Origin: Gyrodactylus bullatarudis
Lineage: Eukaryota > Platyhelminthes > Monogenea > Gyrodactylidea > Gyrodactylidae
Direction of reading: 5' to 3'
Assembly: GCA_012064415.1 (NCBI GenBank)
Contig: SSNU01000226.1
Location: forward strand, 1-64,000
Length of the DNA: 64,000 bases
Of the stretch, positions 45,401 to 55,360 are shown piece after piece (positions within the stretch are counted from its first letter, which is position 1; every line of letters begins with the position of its first letter). The position numbers were made by a program, and so were the translations under genes. The notes under the pieces were generated by a model that had not been told where the DNA came from, searched no databases, and saw only the letters and a program-made list of their open reading frames with translations.

Positions 45401-48400
45401 TTCATTATCGTTTGGGAGGCGAATTTTTTTATCATTTTTACTACTTGAAAATTAATGAAATCTCGACAAATCGAAATCCCTCAGAAATGGTGATTCTTTC
45501 GAAAAACTTCCGGTAATTTTGGCTTTCTTATCTTTTTATGATCCTGAAAATCCTCTTTTGATCACACTCTCATTTTGAAATCAATAAAAATTTTCAGTTC
45601 GAAAGAATGGGATTTTGGTGCCAAATCGAAATTTTAAAAACGATCATCATAGATTCCCAACTTCATATCAACCAACTTTAGATTCAATTGGAATAAAATA
45701 AAACTTTTTTCCAAAGCCTCGTCAAAACGTTTCGGTACTGAAATAATCAAGTACTTTTTTCAATGAATGAGACGCTTGTGATCTGAACTCTCAGGTTCAA
45801 GTTGGATCACAAAATAGATGCAATCTATCTCTATGGATTATACATTGTATATTTTACTATGTAGGATAATCTAACTCTTGTGTTACAAAATTTGCCTACA
45901 ACAGAAATCTTTGTCTTTCTGCTGAAATCAAAGGGATTACAGAGTTAAGTAATACTCAATCTGAGGAGAGAAATCTCTGAATTAACTTTCCCATTGACTT
46001 TTTTCCGAATATTCCACCAAATTTTAAGCATTAACTTTGGTTAAAATGTCTTTATGCAAATTAGGTGGAAAAGTCATACTTGCATTTCTCGTAATACGAA
46101 CGAGAGATTTTAACTTCGGATAAAAACCTTCTCAGCTTGAAGTTGGTTGATATAAGGTTCTCAAAAGCTATTCTGGAAATACTCTTCGCCTTAGATTAAA
46201 AATACGATTTTCTTATGTATTTTTTTATTGCGAACAAATAAATGATATCTCGGAAAGATGGGTAGATAAAGATCAATTTGGGAAGAAGATAAAATTTTTT
46301 TCGATCAAGATCAGATCTCAGATTATGGATCATAAACAGGGTTGAAATTTATTTTTAAAAAAGTTCACAAAAAGTTTATTTGACGAGTTAAAGATTTCTA
46401 AACTGGAAAATCAGAATCTTTGAGGAAATTTTTCTGAAAACCGGATCAGATCTAGGAGATTTTTTTAACGCTGACTTGTTGATCGAAGATCATTCTGGAT
46501 TCTTCACTCGAAAAAACCAGAAAAGTGAAATTTCCTTCCTTTTTCTGTTTTACTTACAAGTATTTTTATTTTATTCCAAATATAAATAAAATATTTTTTT
46601 TCATTATTTTCATTTTCATTTCATCCAAAAATAGAATAGAATATGGACGGGGTAATAACGAAACAAAAAATTTGAATCACGTAAAAACTGTTGAAAATTT
46701 TGTTTTGATCCTAATTTTTGGGATTATCGTAGAATTTTTTCCACAGAAAAATTTACTGATTCCAAATTTGATCAAGTTTCTAATACTTTTTGAAAATTTT
46801 GTTATTTATGCTACTGTTCAAATTTTTATTTAGATTTCTTAAGAATTACTATAAATTTAGAGTTCCCCAACAATGTTTAATTTCAAAAAAAATATCCAAA
46901 CTAAATTTCTACCATTTATCATTTACTTCTTATCCAAGATCTCAGGTCTAATATTCGTGAAAGTAATTCAAAAAAATTAATTCTTGAAAACCTATTTTAA
47001 TAGAACAACTTATGTCGAGTAATCATAGAATTTGAATATGCAATCGCTTGAACTTTATCTTCTAAAGTTTCAAAGATAGCCTATTTTCAATAGAGTCTTT
47101 TAATCGACACATAAAGAGTGAAAATTATCATTCACATAATCGAAATTCATTCTTCAAAGACTCATTTAAAATTCGTGCTCATATATTTTCATCAGAATCA
47201 AAAATGATGAGCTTAAAGCAGATTCAATGGCATTTAGTACGATATTTTTTTTAAAACAGGAAATTTAATCAGATTTGAACTGATTCAAAATCATTGTTCT
47301 CATGTATTTTTTTCAGCTGAAAGAACAATAGAATATCCTCTTACCTTTTTACTTTTGATTGCTAAATTTCTGAAATAAAAATTTAAATCAGGATGTTTTT
47401 ATCTGGAGAAATATTTCCGATTTTCCTTCTTTTCTACATCTCATTACTTATCCACAACCCCCACTTCTTTTTTACTTACTGTATTTTTAAATTACATCTA
47501 ATGGAATTTCCTATCTGGTTTTTTTCCACTAAAAGATGAGAAATAATTCTCATTCCTTAATTTATTTAAAACCAATCAATGGATTCTAGGAAGGGATTTT
47601 CCCCCTTTTCTTACCGAACATTTCTCCCCATTGCAAAGATAATGGAATTTATGTTCTTTTGTTCAAATTTCATTTGCATGATTCGTAGTTGGATATTTCA
47701 ATTTATTTTTTTCTTACAAAAAATGTAGCTTCTATTTAAAGAATCAGCAATGTTATCGTTACCTTTCTTCGTTCCACACAGGAAATTAAAACTAACTTCC
47801 TCAGTTTACTCTTCTCTGCCTTTTCTTATGAAACTGATTCTTCTACCCTTACTCTTTCCCAAGGCCATGTCACATATTCGAAAAATAAATTCGAGTAGGC
47901 CAATAAATTTTTTACGTTTCATTCTTGATCAATTTTCATTCATTTGGTTTGCGAAAGAAAACTTGCTGACGACGTGGAATTATGAAATGAAAGATTTGGC
48001 ACAAAATTTAAATGTTCATAAAATATAAATGTTAATCAAAATAATGTAAATATTCTATATTCTTTAAAAAGAATCCAGAAAATTCATAGATGGATCTCTT
48101 TTTGTAGCTTACAAATCTTGAAGAGATTTCATTGTAAAGCGCCAGCGTTCTGTCTAGGTTTTGCTGTGAAGGTTTTTTAATTTCGAAAGTTTTAGAGTTT
48201 TTAGCTCTTTGGTTAGGGTGCACTTTGTTCCACACTGAGTTTAATCTTTTGTACCATGATATTATTGATCTTGCTAGTCTTCTACGTCTTAATAGATTAA
48301 TTTTGGATGGGTTTTTTCTGAAGGCTCTGGTGAATCTTTTTCGAACTAGCTCAAGATGTAAGATAGATTCTTTTGCAGATGTATTCCATATTTATGAGCA

Positions 48401-51400
48401 ATATTCAGCAATTGGGCGAGCGTATATCTTGAACAATAACATTTTTAATGATGATCATTTAACTTGTCTAGGAATTTTGACAAATTTTTAATAAGTTTCT
48501 TAAAGCTTAGATTTCTGTCATAAATTAAACCAAGATCTCTTATCATTATATTTCATAAGGAAGAATTAAAATTGAACTACAACGCTGGTTGATATGAAGA
48601 TGAGAATTTACTGGTTTTATACAAAAAAACTAAATATTTTTTTATCAAAATCCTTCAGTGTATAAAATCCTTCTTAGATCTGCTTTGATTTCTTTTTCAT
48701 TTTACCCTTTGAATTAAGATGATTATAAAGAAGGAATGTGTGGAAAATTTGAAAGATCTTCACGTCTAATATTTTCAGTTATTGTATCACTGATCTAATC
48801 CTTGTATTTTCTCTGCTCCGGGAAATAAACTCAATAAGAGGATAGTAGAATTTTCATGTTAAAATATTTCATGAAAAATGATCATGAACTGAAGAAGGGG
48901 TGGTGTTAAGGACTGCTCAAAATATTTTATTTCTTTGAAAAATCTCATAGTGAAAAAGAGATATCGTTTACTGATCAAATTAAAGAACAGAAAAAAACAC
49001 ACTGAAAGCAATACAGTATTTCATATTAATTAAAATTGAACTTTTTATTTGAAATTTTTTCCTATCAAATCATTGTATTGATTCGAGAGAATATACTTAG
49101 TTTTGCTTGATATCCTTTTAGATGATTGAATTCTATGGATCAAAGTAAAAAAATATTAGGCTCAAAATATCTTGAAATAGATATATATATCTGTTACCGT
49201 GAAAATGGGAAATCAGTGAATGGACGATAATCACTAGTGAAAATGGGAAATCGTTCATATTCCCGGGAAAATGGGAATAATAATTTCTACTTTTGAGTCC
49301 CACAGAAACAAACTGCACATCAATCTTAACAAGAAAAGAACCCGATCACAGTATGCAATGCGTAAATTTATTGAAAGTAAATGGTTGCGCAAAGGCACCA
49401 TCTGACTTTAAGTTATTGAAAAAATATGATGTTAATATCATTAGATCGCATTCCAAGCATGAGAAGTAAAGATATCATATTTGCCTTGGTTGAGGGCCTT
49501 TACTAAATTCCTTATGAGTAGAAATTGTACTCAGGAGACGACCACGTAATCCTTCATAGTGAATAATATTCACTGAATATTTTAAATTAAAGATTTTTAA
49601 ATAATCCTTGTCAAAAACATAAAATTGAAGAAAGAGTAGTCAAAAATGTAGAATCTAAATAAACTCTAGTTAAAATAAATCTGGAAAGAATCCTCAATAT
49701 TTTAATTGAAATACGACTATAGTTAAATGTGTAAAATATGGAAGAAAGTGTAGTCAAAAGTAATGTAAAATCTTGATGATCAAGAAAGGTTTAGCTATAA
49801 GTACGACAAAAGCATGGGCCCTTTGAATAAAATAAAATCTCATTTTATTAGATGATTCCCATTTTCACTAGTGATTATCGTCCATTCACTGATTTCCCAT
49901 TTTCACGGTAACATATCTAATATATTATATAAACTACTTATAAGTAATCAGAATAAATACATCAAAACGTATTTATTGTTGAAATTAAACATCGAAATAA
50001 ATATTAAAAATAATATATTTAAGACCTTATAAGTTTAAGCCATGATGTCATAATAAAAAAACATAGTTTTAAGAACAGAGGGAATAGCTGAGTAAAAAAA
50101 CCTTTTTAATACTTTTAAAGACTGTGAAACGCTTGACATCATCTTCTTATTTCTTACAATGATAACTTCGGTGACTCAGCTCAAAACTAAGGCTACCCAA
50201 CACCTCACTGAAAACATAATCACGTTTGGAGAATATCGGAATCTTAATCTACTTTTATTTTTCTAGATATCAAAGGAGGTCGTACCGATCTTGTTCCAAC
50301 AATGACACCTGATTACCCCGATTCAAAAGTAAGTTATATTTTCTTCATGTTTTAAGAATGTAAGATTATTAAATTTTACAAATGAGTCCAAATCGAAGTA
50401 ATGGTCGTTTTCAAAATCTAGCAAAATAATAATAATAAATCAGCAATCTTTCCTTGAGACTCTAGGGGAACCTAAAGAGAACTAGCTATGAAACCTCTAA
50501 ACATTTAAAAGTCTCTAACTCGAGCATTGGCATTATTTATTACTATGGGATGTATTCAAAAGTTTCTAATAAAAAAAGAATATTTAAGATCAATTTAGGA
50601 TTTTAAATAAAATACTTGGGCGCGGTAAGTCAACTTTTATTCACGTTTTCATGCAGATCAATTAGCTGGCGATATGCATCAAAATTACTATCAGGATAAT
50701 CTGTATCATACGCCTTAAGTTTTTGCCCTAGATTTTATCTAGAATAATATTAATACTTACGATAGAGTTATGTGACAAGATGATTTTTCTTCAAAATAAT
50801 AATCACCCTAAAAAATAAATAATTATGTTAGAAAGTATTTCATCTATTCCTGATTAATGATCCTAATGCGTAGATTTTAATGATTTAAATTTATTTTATA
50901 GAATTATCCAACGACTTATATACCTGGAAATGCTCGCATTGATTCAAATTATCAACAGTTAAATCATCCCTACAATAACACCTATACCATACCAAGGAAT
51001 GTCATTATACGTAAACCCCTCAACAACAGTGATGCGTATCCTGCGAAAACGATTCTCAAGCAATATTCGACAACATCCACTGCGACAAATCGTGATTATA
51101 ACAATACATTTTTATTCAATCCGAAAAATTTTGAGACCTTTAACGATTCTGATTACAGTCAGTTGATGAGAAAAACGAGAACCTCAACGCCAACAAATCG
51201 GCCATCCTTGCTGACACCGTCATCTCCGCAGAGATCATTATTGTCGAAAAATCCTAATTTCAAGTTGAATAATTTGATTCTCGAGAATAAACCAGATTAT
51301 GATAAAGATCCCTCACAAGAGAATGATGAGGACGATCAAAGTCAAGATCCCAAACATGACTTTATGGGTCATAAGGAATCTCATGACATTAACGGGCTAT

Positions 51401-51420
51401 TTCAAACCAGTTTTGTATAG
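27484..51420 (+). CDS. delta-type protocadherin (seven EC repeats)
   Basis: Single-pass calcium-dependent adhesion protein. Exons: 27484-28893, 39612-39853, 39921-40155, 40233-40841, 44025-44298, 50267-50328, 50902-51420; all junctions are GT-AG and phase-compatible, giving 1116 residues. There is a signal peptide (about 1-19). EC1 has the protocadherin signature 'RIEENTPIDTIIIDL' and 'IYLKTPLDREEIC'. EC boundaries show DLNDN (135), DINDN (254), NINDM (375), DINDN (about 495), DKNDH and NLNDN. EC7 is atypical and Cys-rich. TM is about 882-905 (ILATITILLCILLVGLV) followed by RRCRR. The tail of about 210 residues ends TSFV, a class I PDZ-ligand pattern. Seven ECs without EGF or laminin-G modules fit delta-1 protocadherins. 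A splice-acceptor-like TTTTCTAG directly precedes the ATG, so a 5' UTR exon may lie upstream. Confidence 0.85.
30446..30485 (-). ncRNA. hammerhead ribozyme, family B copy 3 (G8 mutated)
   Basis: Minus strand: stem I TAGT/ACTA; core CTGACAA (U7C and G8A relative to consensus); GATCCAGT; GAAACATAAGCTTTATC; cleavage would follow C at 30450. G8 is needed for catalysis, so it is probably inactive. It is the downstream member of a tandem pair with 30657-30696, and a TATAAATA lies just upstream (about 30497-30504, minus strand). Confidence 0.5.
30657..30696 (-). ncRNA. hammerhead ribozyme, family B copy 4
   Basis: Minus strand: stem I TAGT/ACTA; core CTGACGA starting at 30692 (only the tolerant position U7 differs); stem II AATCCGGT; GAAATATAAGC...; cleavage after U at 30661. 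It keeps the catalytic bases G5, G8, A9, G12, A13 and A14. Upstream on the same strand are TATATATA (near 30711) and CCAATCAGAGGA (30742-30753). Confidence 0.55.
30804..31150 (-). pseudogene. unrecognised mobile-element ORF, copy 2
   Basis: Minus-strand frame related to 9131-9493 through 'PICSSTQ' ... 'NEQVVESTPP' ... 'SAPVTST'. It continues to a basic C-terminus, 'KRGRKRKSLSGQPTMDRYV', then RRKQ and a stop. The last part contains QPTMDRYV, a loose PIP-box pattern near basic residues. It lies directly upstream (same strand) of the tandem ribozymes, so it may be the coding part or a passenger of the same element. No family is recognised. Confidence 0.4.
32481..32940. mobile_element. Tc1-type MITE with about 100-bp terminal inverted repeats
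   Basis: Ends TAGTGGTGGCCAAAAAAAG and its complement CTTTTTTTGGCCACCACTA are flanked by TA on both sides. The arms stay complementary for about 100 bp (GTTTTAAC...CCTGTTGTTG...GTTCATTCGGTTTAG). The 'AGTGGTGGCCAAAA' tip is characteristic of Tc1-like elements, which duplicate TA. The 460-bp body has no transposase. It lies inside the protocadherin intron. Confidence 0.85.
33060..33350. repeat. foldback family FB, left arm only
   Basis: Shares 'AAATTCGAGTTGAAAATTTT', 'GTTTCAAGGTGTGAGAGGG' and 'CTTTCCAGGATCACC' with the left arm of the 3655-4278 element. It ends next to the mariner remnant that starts at about 33400. Confidence 0.55.
33400..33908 (+). pseudogene. mariner transposase, C-terminal half
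   Basis: D,D34D mariner. An early frame gives 'FLWVIFFLDKNGSLSKF' (the WWD..G strand with the first Asp). A frameshift near 33455 leads into 'LELLEPNQTVNTDHYI', then 'ITFLQDNARPHVSQQAK' (second Asp) and 'HPPYSPDLSPTDYHLFR' (third Asp, 34 residues after the second). The stretch to 'FWKRGINMLSERWQKCVEK' is intact. The DNA-binding N-terminal half is absent. Better preserved than the copy at 13990-14410. Inactive because of truncation and frameshift. Confidence 0.88.
35186..35217 (+). ncRNA. family B hammerhead relic, catalytic box lost
   Basis: Keeps GAGACCCGGC, GAAATATAACATTTATC and ACTA, and the downstream 'GATATTCTTGATGAAATTCG' shared with 2731-2860. AATAGTC, the usual stem I plus C3, lies 23 bp too far upstream (35163), and TGATGA is gone. 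Inactive relic in the sense strand of the protocadherin intron. Confidence 0.4.
38090..38145 (-). ncRNA. possible family A hammerhead relic
   Basis: Minus strand reads ATGATGAG, a stem II of about 6 bp (TACTCA/TGAGTA), CCCCAC, GAAATAAAAGCACTATA. The outline and 'CCACGAAATAAA' match family A, but C3 is A and stem I does not pair well. A decayed copy at best. Confidence 0.25.
41215..41748. mobile_element. foldback element FB5 (complete)
   Basis: Left terminus GAATTCTATGATTTTTACAG is the inverse of right terminus CTGTAAAAATCATAGATTCC. Inside, 'GAATCCTACTGATGTTGCCC' pairs with 'GGGCAACATGAGTAGGATTC'. Arms are about 230 bp around a loop near 41480. It lies in the third large protocadherin intron. 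Confidence 0.8.
42985..43026 (+). ncRNA. hammerhead ribozyme, family A copy 4 (best preserved)
   Basis: Stem I is 5 bp (TCACA 42985-42989 / TGTGA 43022-43026). The core CTGATGA (42990-42996) is followed by GTATGCCC, GAAA and a stem III ATAA/TTAT hairpin with loop AGGCC. The cleavage triplet is AUU with H17 = U at 43021. All invariant bases are present. GGCAT (42977-42981) is complementary to the ATGCC of loop II, a likely tertiary contact. CCAAT (42945-42949) and TATATATT (42968-42975) lie upstream. It is in sense orientation in the 3.2-kb protocadherin intron 40842-44024, so it is present in the pre-mRNA. Confidence 0.72.
45168..45672. mobile_element. foldback element FB6 (complete)
   Basis: Termini TTGATATGAAGTTTT and AACTTCATATCAA are inverted. 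The inner arms contain 'GTGAGAGAGTGATCAAAAG' on the left and 'TTTTGATCACACTCTCA' on the right. It lies in the 6-kb protocadherin intron, inserted on neither strand in particular. A lone terminus of the same family (GAAGTTGGTTGATATAAG) is near 46138. Confidence 0.78.
48032..48445 (-). pseudogene. jockey-like LINE reverse transcriptase C-terminus
   Basis: Minus strand: 'LLFKIYARPIAEYCS', an in-frame stop, 'IWNTSAKESILHLELVRKR', 'FTRAFRKNPSKINLLRRRRL', 'ARSIISWYKRLNSVWNKV' and on to a stop at 48032. This is the '.YK.YVRPILEY.S.VWNP......IE..Q..FT+' thumb region of jockey/I-type elements. The in-frame stop and 5' truncation show a dead copy. A different lineage from the 1300-2061 fragment, judged by sequence. 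Confidence 0.65.
49187..49918. mobile_element. non-autonomous DNA transposon, 57-bp perfect TIRs, 6-bp target duplication
   Basis: The element 49193-49912 (720 bp) starts GTTACCGTGAAAATGGG and ends with its exact complement. The first and last 57 bp are perfectly inverted. Flanks are ATATCT on both sides (49187-49192, 49913-49918), a 6-bp target-site duplication. The motif GTGAAAATGGGAA is repeated within the left end (49200, 49237, and GGGAAAATGGGAA at 49265), as is usual for transposase-binding subterminal repeats. No coding capacity was found. The identical arms suggest recent activity, perhaps with a transposase supplied in trans. Confidence 0.85.
50155..50220 (+). repeat. tail of ribozyme family A without its ribozyme
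   Basis: 'CTTCGGTGACTCAGCTCAAA' and 'GGCTACCCAACACCTCACTG' match the tails after the ribozymes at 13440, 14462 and 42985. The catalytic part is lost or was never copied. It ends just 47 bp before the 50267 protocadherin exon. Confidence 0.5.
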
Positions 51421-51463
51421 ATATCTGAATATTCTATTCTTAATTTTACCTAACATGACTATC

Positions 51464-51469
51464 AATAAA
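51464..51469 (+). terminator. poly(A) signal of the protocadherin gene
   Basis: AATAAA 44 bp after the stop codon at 51420, in AT-rich sequence. The first such hexamer downstream of the last exon. Confidence 0.55.
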
Positions 51470-52343
51470 TTATCCATATTTATTTAAAAGAATATAAATT
51501 CTTATCGAGAAAATAACTTGGTATGCAAAAATACCATTTTTGCTAATATTGAGTATACGCTTGCTACTTGACTATGTTGTCTTCTAGCTTGTATTGGTCA
51601 TAGTGTGTTTTTGGTAACGAGGGATAAGTGCTTAAGTCTTGAAGTATCTCTAATTGGTCATACATCTTCCCTTAGAGATAAGACTCAGCGTGTATCTAAT
51701 TTATAAGCTAGTAAAGAAACATTCCAAACATGTATGGCGTTTCGTCCTTATTGAGACTCCTCAGTATACCGTAGGGTCATGGGCATTGAGAGTTCAACGC
51801 CTAGACCAATGGATATTTATATCTGTCTTACCATTACCATTAATAGCCTCTTTTAGTTTAATTCCAAAATCAATTTTCCATAGTTATTGCCCGTGTTTCC
51901 TAGACTTCTTATATCATTAAAGTCTATAATATGATCTGGATTAACAGCCCAGTATTTAGCTAGTCCTTATAATTATGAACCTTTTTCTTTAGCTTTTTTA
52001 TGTTCTTTACGCATAATCTCAAAGTTTCTACGCGTGAAATCTAAGATTTTTTCACATGAGCAATGAATATCTTGCAAATTATGATTTTGCTAATCTTAGA
52101 GTATCTTCGTCTTCTATTTTGGCCCATTTGGCATAAAATATTTTGATAAAATAAAGTTTTAACTCTAAAAACCCTCCTTACAACAAAACTCTGGTTTGAT
52201 GGCTTCTAGTTCCACCAAAAAGTATAATAAAATATGTATTTACTTAAAAGTATGTTGATGAAATTTATTTTAATTATCATTTGAGTTGTATAAAATATTA
52301 ACTTTAAATGAAAGAAAATTATACATATCTAACAAGAATTTAT
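51470..52343. other. intergenic stretch between protocadherin and four-pass gene 1
   Basis: No gene supported. 51545-51610 ('CTTGCTACTTGACTATGTTG' ... 'GCTTGTATTGGTCA') repeats 22670-22725. On the minus strand, an AATAAA overlaps the stop of the neighbouring gene (52339-52344). Confidence 0.4.
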
Positions 52344-53075
52344 TTATTTCTGGCTATTTTTAAGATCCATTATCCTCTTATAATCCATGGTTCCTATGAG
52401 CATGCAAGGGATGTGAATGATTGAGTTGAAAATCAACCCTCCAATCAGCATACCAAGCATGACCCATCTTGTCATCTTTTCAAACATTTTTTCAGCACAA
52501 CTTGAATAGTCAGTACAGGCGAAATTAATCCTCATAAGCATTTCATATTGACCTGCTTTAAATGGAAGGTCCTTGTCTATACTTGGCAAGCGTTCCATAG
52601 CTGTTTTGACGGCTCTCTCAATAATTTTAATGTGAAGGCTATCAAGGATAATGAAAGCGATCATCACACCTAGGGTTAAACACCAAATGACATCGATTAT
52701 TCCCCAATAGAGCAACATTAGCTTTCCCATATTTTTCATTGTTGACAATACACCGAGAACACAGTATATGATGCCAGTAACGCCGATTAGAATCAGCCAT
52801 ATAGATGCATCTCCACAAAAGTAGATTGAATTCGAAAGAATTACCATGTACTCTGCTTTCTTGGCATCATCATTTCCATATAAGGGTTTCAAGTCATCTA
52901 TTGACTGCTTTTGTAATGTAGGCTGATCAAATCTTAATACAAGGGCAAAAATGATCAAACCAAATAGAAATATCGCCAATAATAGGTTCAGTGTGAATAT
53001 TGTCAGGTAACATAGTTTGGCAATTATTGGATACTTTTGACCAAAATTTGTGTCAGCCAAACCGAAGATATCCAT
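52344..53075 (-). CDS. tetraspanin-like four-pass membrane protein 1
   Basis: 243 residues, intronless. It has a tetraspanin topology: short cytoplasmic N-terminus, TM1 about 24-50, a small loop, TM2 about 84-112, TM3 about 122-147, a larger loop of about 55 residues, TM4 about 205-230 and a short basic tail. The large loop has a Cys pair (ACTDYSSCAEKM), but the tetraspanin CCG motif is absent, so membership is uncertain. The loop before TM2 contains IYFCGDASIW, identical in the neighbouring paralogue at 54548-55318. Together with 'QSIDDLKPLYGNDDAKK', this defines a local family. Role unknown; a plasma-membrane or vesicle location is likely from topology only. Confidence 0.75.
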   Translation of the reverse strand: MDIFGLADTNFGQKYPIIAKLCYLTIFTLNLLLAIFLFGLIIFALVLRFDQPTLQKQSIDDLKPLYGNDDAKKAEYMVILSNSIYFCGDASIWLILIGVTGIIYCVLGVLSTMKNMGKLMLLYWGIIDVIWCLTLGVMIAFIILDSLHIKIIERAVKTAMERLPSIDKDLPFKAGQYEMLMRINFACTDYSSCAEKMFEKMTRWVMLGMLIGGLIFNSIIHIPCMLIGTMDYKRIMDLKNSQK

Positions 53076-54547
53076 TCCTCAGAATAATGCAAATTTTAAG
53101 AGTTATTAATAGTTTTTTACAAACTACGTTTTTTCGAGAAATATATTTTTACATAACTTTGATTTAAAAAATCGATAAAGTGAATTTGGTGTTGTTTTCA
53201 ATGTTTGAAAAACTCTGTAATCTTGATGAATCTGATTTCAGTATCAAATTAGTTAATTAGTTAGGGAATTTTAAAAATCTACAGAACCTTCAGACAATAA
53301 AATATAAAGAACTACAGTAAATTTTGGAAATCAGGAAGTTTCGAAACTAAATGTATAAAATCTAACTACTGTTTAAATATTTTTGAGTTAAACTTGATTT
53401 AAGAAGCTATCCTGACATTTTGAATCAATACTTGTCTTGCAATTCTATATGCGAACACATTTTATAAGTCCTTGACCGCCGAATTTAGATTCTATTCTAA
53501 GTACTGATCGTAGAGAATATTTTTCTTTGAAAAAAATCATTCATGAAATATATTTAACATTTTTTTGAGTAACAACTATTGTTTTCTCCATGCTTAGTCC
53601 TTATGAGATAGAAATTATGTATGTAGCTAATTCGTACTGAACTGCTATCTCGTACTCAAGTATAAATTAGCAGGGATTGCTCTGCTAATTATTTGGTTAC
53701 AAAATTTTCGAAAAAGATTAGAGATTTTATTAAATTGTTCATGAATTCCATGACCCTTCAAGCCCCACTGATCACTGAAGATCACATTTACCGAATTTGA
53801 TATTTTTCTTGTCTAAGTTTGATCCTGAAAACTCTATAACTTTGTAACCCTCTGTAACTTTGAAATAAAAAAAATTTTCCAAATCGAACTTTTAACCTTA
53901 GAACTGGATTTTTAAAAACTGACGTTAAAAGCATCTGGGGGCTGATTCGACCCCCATCAAAAAGATACAAAAAATATAAATTATAATTTATATTAAATAT
54001 AACAGGTTTTACACAAAATATAACTGTGATCATTACAAACATTTTTCTCACAAGTCTGTTTGTATTTTTATCTTTTTCTATAATTTATAAGAGATTTGGC
54101 TAGATTGTGGATATAATCTCGTCTATTCATAACTTCTGTTGAATTTCTCGAAGTTTTTATACGGTACAAAACAAAACTATTATAAGTAGAAATGTCTATT
54201 GTATTCCAAAATATTGCCATCGGCCATCTCCTTGTCCTTCTTTTACATGAATAGAATTTCACAATTTGGTCGAGAGAATCTACACCACCTTTTGTGCGGT
54301 TATAAAAATGTATTATTTCAGGCTTTTGATCTATTTTTAAAAATAGATGTTCTGCGAAAATTCAAAATTAATCAAGTTTTTTCCAAAATCATATTTGGAT
54401 TTTCTGATAAAATTTAAAAAAGATTTCCAACCTCATCATATCAATTAGCTTTACATATAAAATATATATTTCAATCAATAAAATATAACCTTCGTCGCAA
54501 TAAAGGTATTTAGAGATATTCCTTGCAATCTAAAATATTTCTCAGAT
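53076..54547. promoter_or_regulatory. 1.5-kb divergent intergenic region
   Basis: Lies between the start codons of the two head-to-head four-pass genes and must hold both promoters. It is AT-rich with no recognised mobile element. TATA-like runs (ATATAAAATATATA near 54456) lie about 90 bp before the + gene. Confidence 0.4.
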
Positions 54548-55318
54548 ATGAACAACAAGATTCATGAAAAAAATAAAATGTTTAGTCCAAATCGAGGTAA
54601 ATGGGATGGTTGCTGCATGGGCCTATCACATTTTATTCAAGTCATCAACCTGATTTACATGTGTCTATCAATAATTGCAATTGTTCTTGCCATTGTTATC
54701 CGCTTTAATCCTGGCATGATTCAGAGAAGATCTTTGGAAGATTTAAAGAAAATGTTTGGCGAAGATGAAGAAAAGATTCAAAAGTATCAAAAAGTTATCG
54801 TTCAGACGATTTATTTCTGTGGAGATGCTTCTATTTGGATTATGATAACAGCGGGTGTCATCATTTTTTACAGCTTTGTGAGCTATGCATCACTGTGGAA
54901 TGGTATAACATTTGTATCTTGGTTTTATAGCTTAATCATTGATTTAAACTTTTTCACAATACTCGGCGTGACTATTTATTTTGGTGTTTCGAATATACCG
55001 CAACAAAAACTTATTCAGCGTGCTCTTGAGACAGCTTTTACGGAAATTGAAAAATTTAGTGATCTTCCGTTAACCGCGGAAGAGTATAAGAAGAGTTTAT
55101 TTCAAGATAATTCTTGTGATAGTTTTGAAAAGTGCGCAGAAAACATGGTTACCAAAAGAACGAATATGGTATTTATATCAATTCTCTTGGTCGGACTATT
55201 TTCAGTACTTTTAATCCAGATACTACTCATTTTTGTCAACATTCAAGGGGCAATGAAGAAATTTGATCGGGACATTAAGGGGTTGACAGAAAAATACAAG
55301 TCTAAAGAGAAAGTTTGA
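54548..55318 (+). CDS. tetraspanin-like four-pass membrane protein 2
   Basis: 256 residues, intronless, paralogue of the gene at 52344-53075 in opposite orientation. TM1 is about 37-58, TM2 about 98-122, TM3 about 128-150 and TM4 about 211-235. It shares 'IRFNPGMIQRRSLEDLKKMF' with the paralogue's RFDQP...SIDDLK segment and has the identical IYFCGDASIW. The large loop has CDSFEKCAENM, matching CTDYSSCAEKM. It lacks the CCG motif. A second in-frame ATG (residue 12, MFSPNRGK) is an alternative start. The C-terminus is highly charged. Divergence between the copies is substantial outside the loop motif, so the duplication is not recent. Confidence 0.75.
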   Translation: MNNKIHEKNKMFSPNRGKWDGCCMGLSHFIQVINLIYMCLSIIAIVLAIVIRFNPGMIQRRSLEDLKKMFGEDEEKIQKYQKVIVQTIYFCGDASIWIMITAGVIIFYSFVSYASLWNGITFVSWFYSLIIDLNFFTILGVTIYFGVSNIPQQKLIQRALETAFTEIEKFSDLPLTAEEYKKSLFQDNSCDSFEKCAENMVTKRTNMVFISILLVGLFSVLLIQILLIFVNIQGAMKKFDRDIKGLTEKYKSKEKV

Positions 55319-55354
55319 TCAATATACTGGTTATCATCTTAAAATATATTTGCA

Positions 55355-55360
55355 AATAAA
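55355..55360 (+). terminator. poly(A) signal of four-pass gene 2
   Basis: AATAAA 36 bp after the stop codon at 55318. Confidence 0.6.

Noticed and set aside
46525..46833. 102-codon open frame on +
   Set aside because: Phe/Ile/Lys-rich translation of AT-rich sequence without domain, inside the protocadherin intron; chance open frame.
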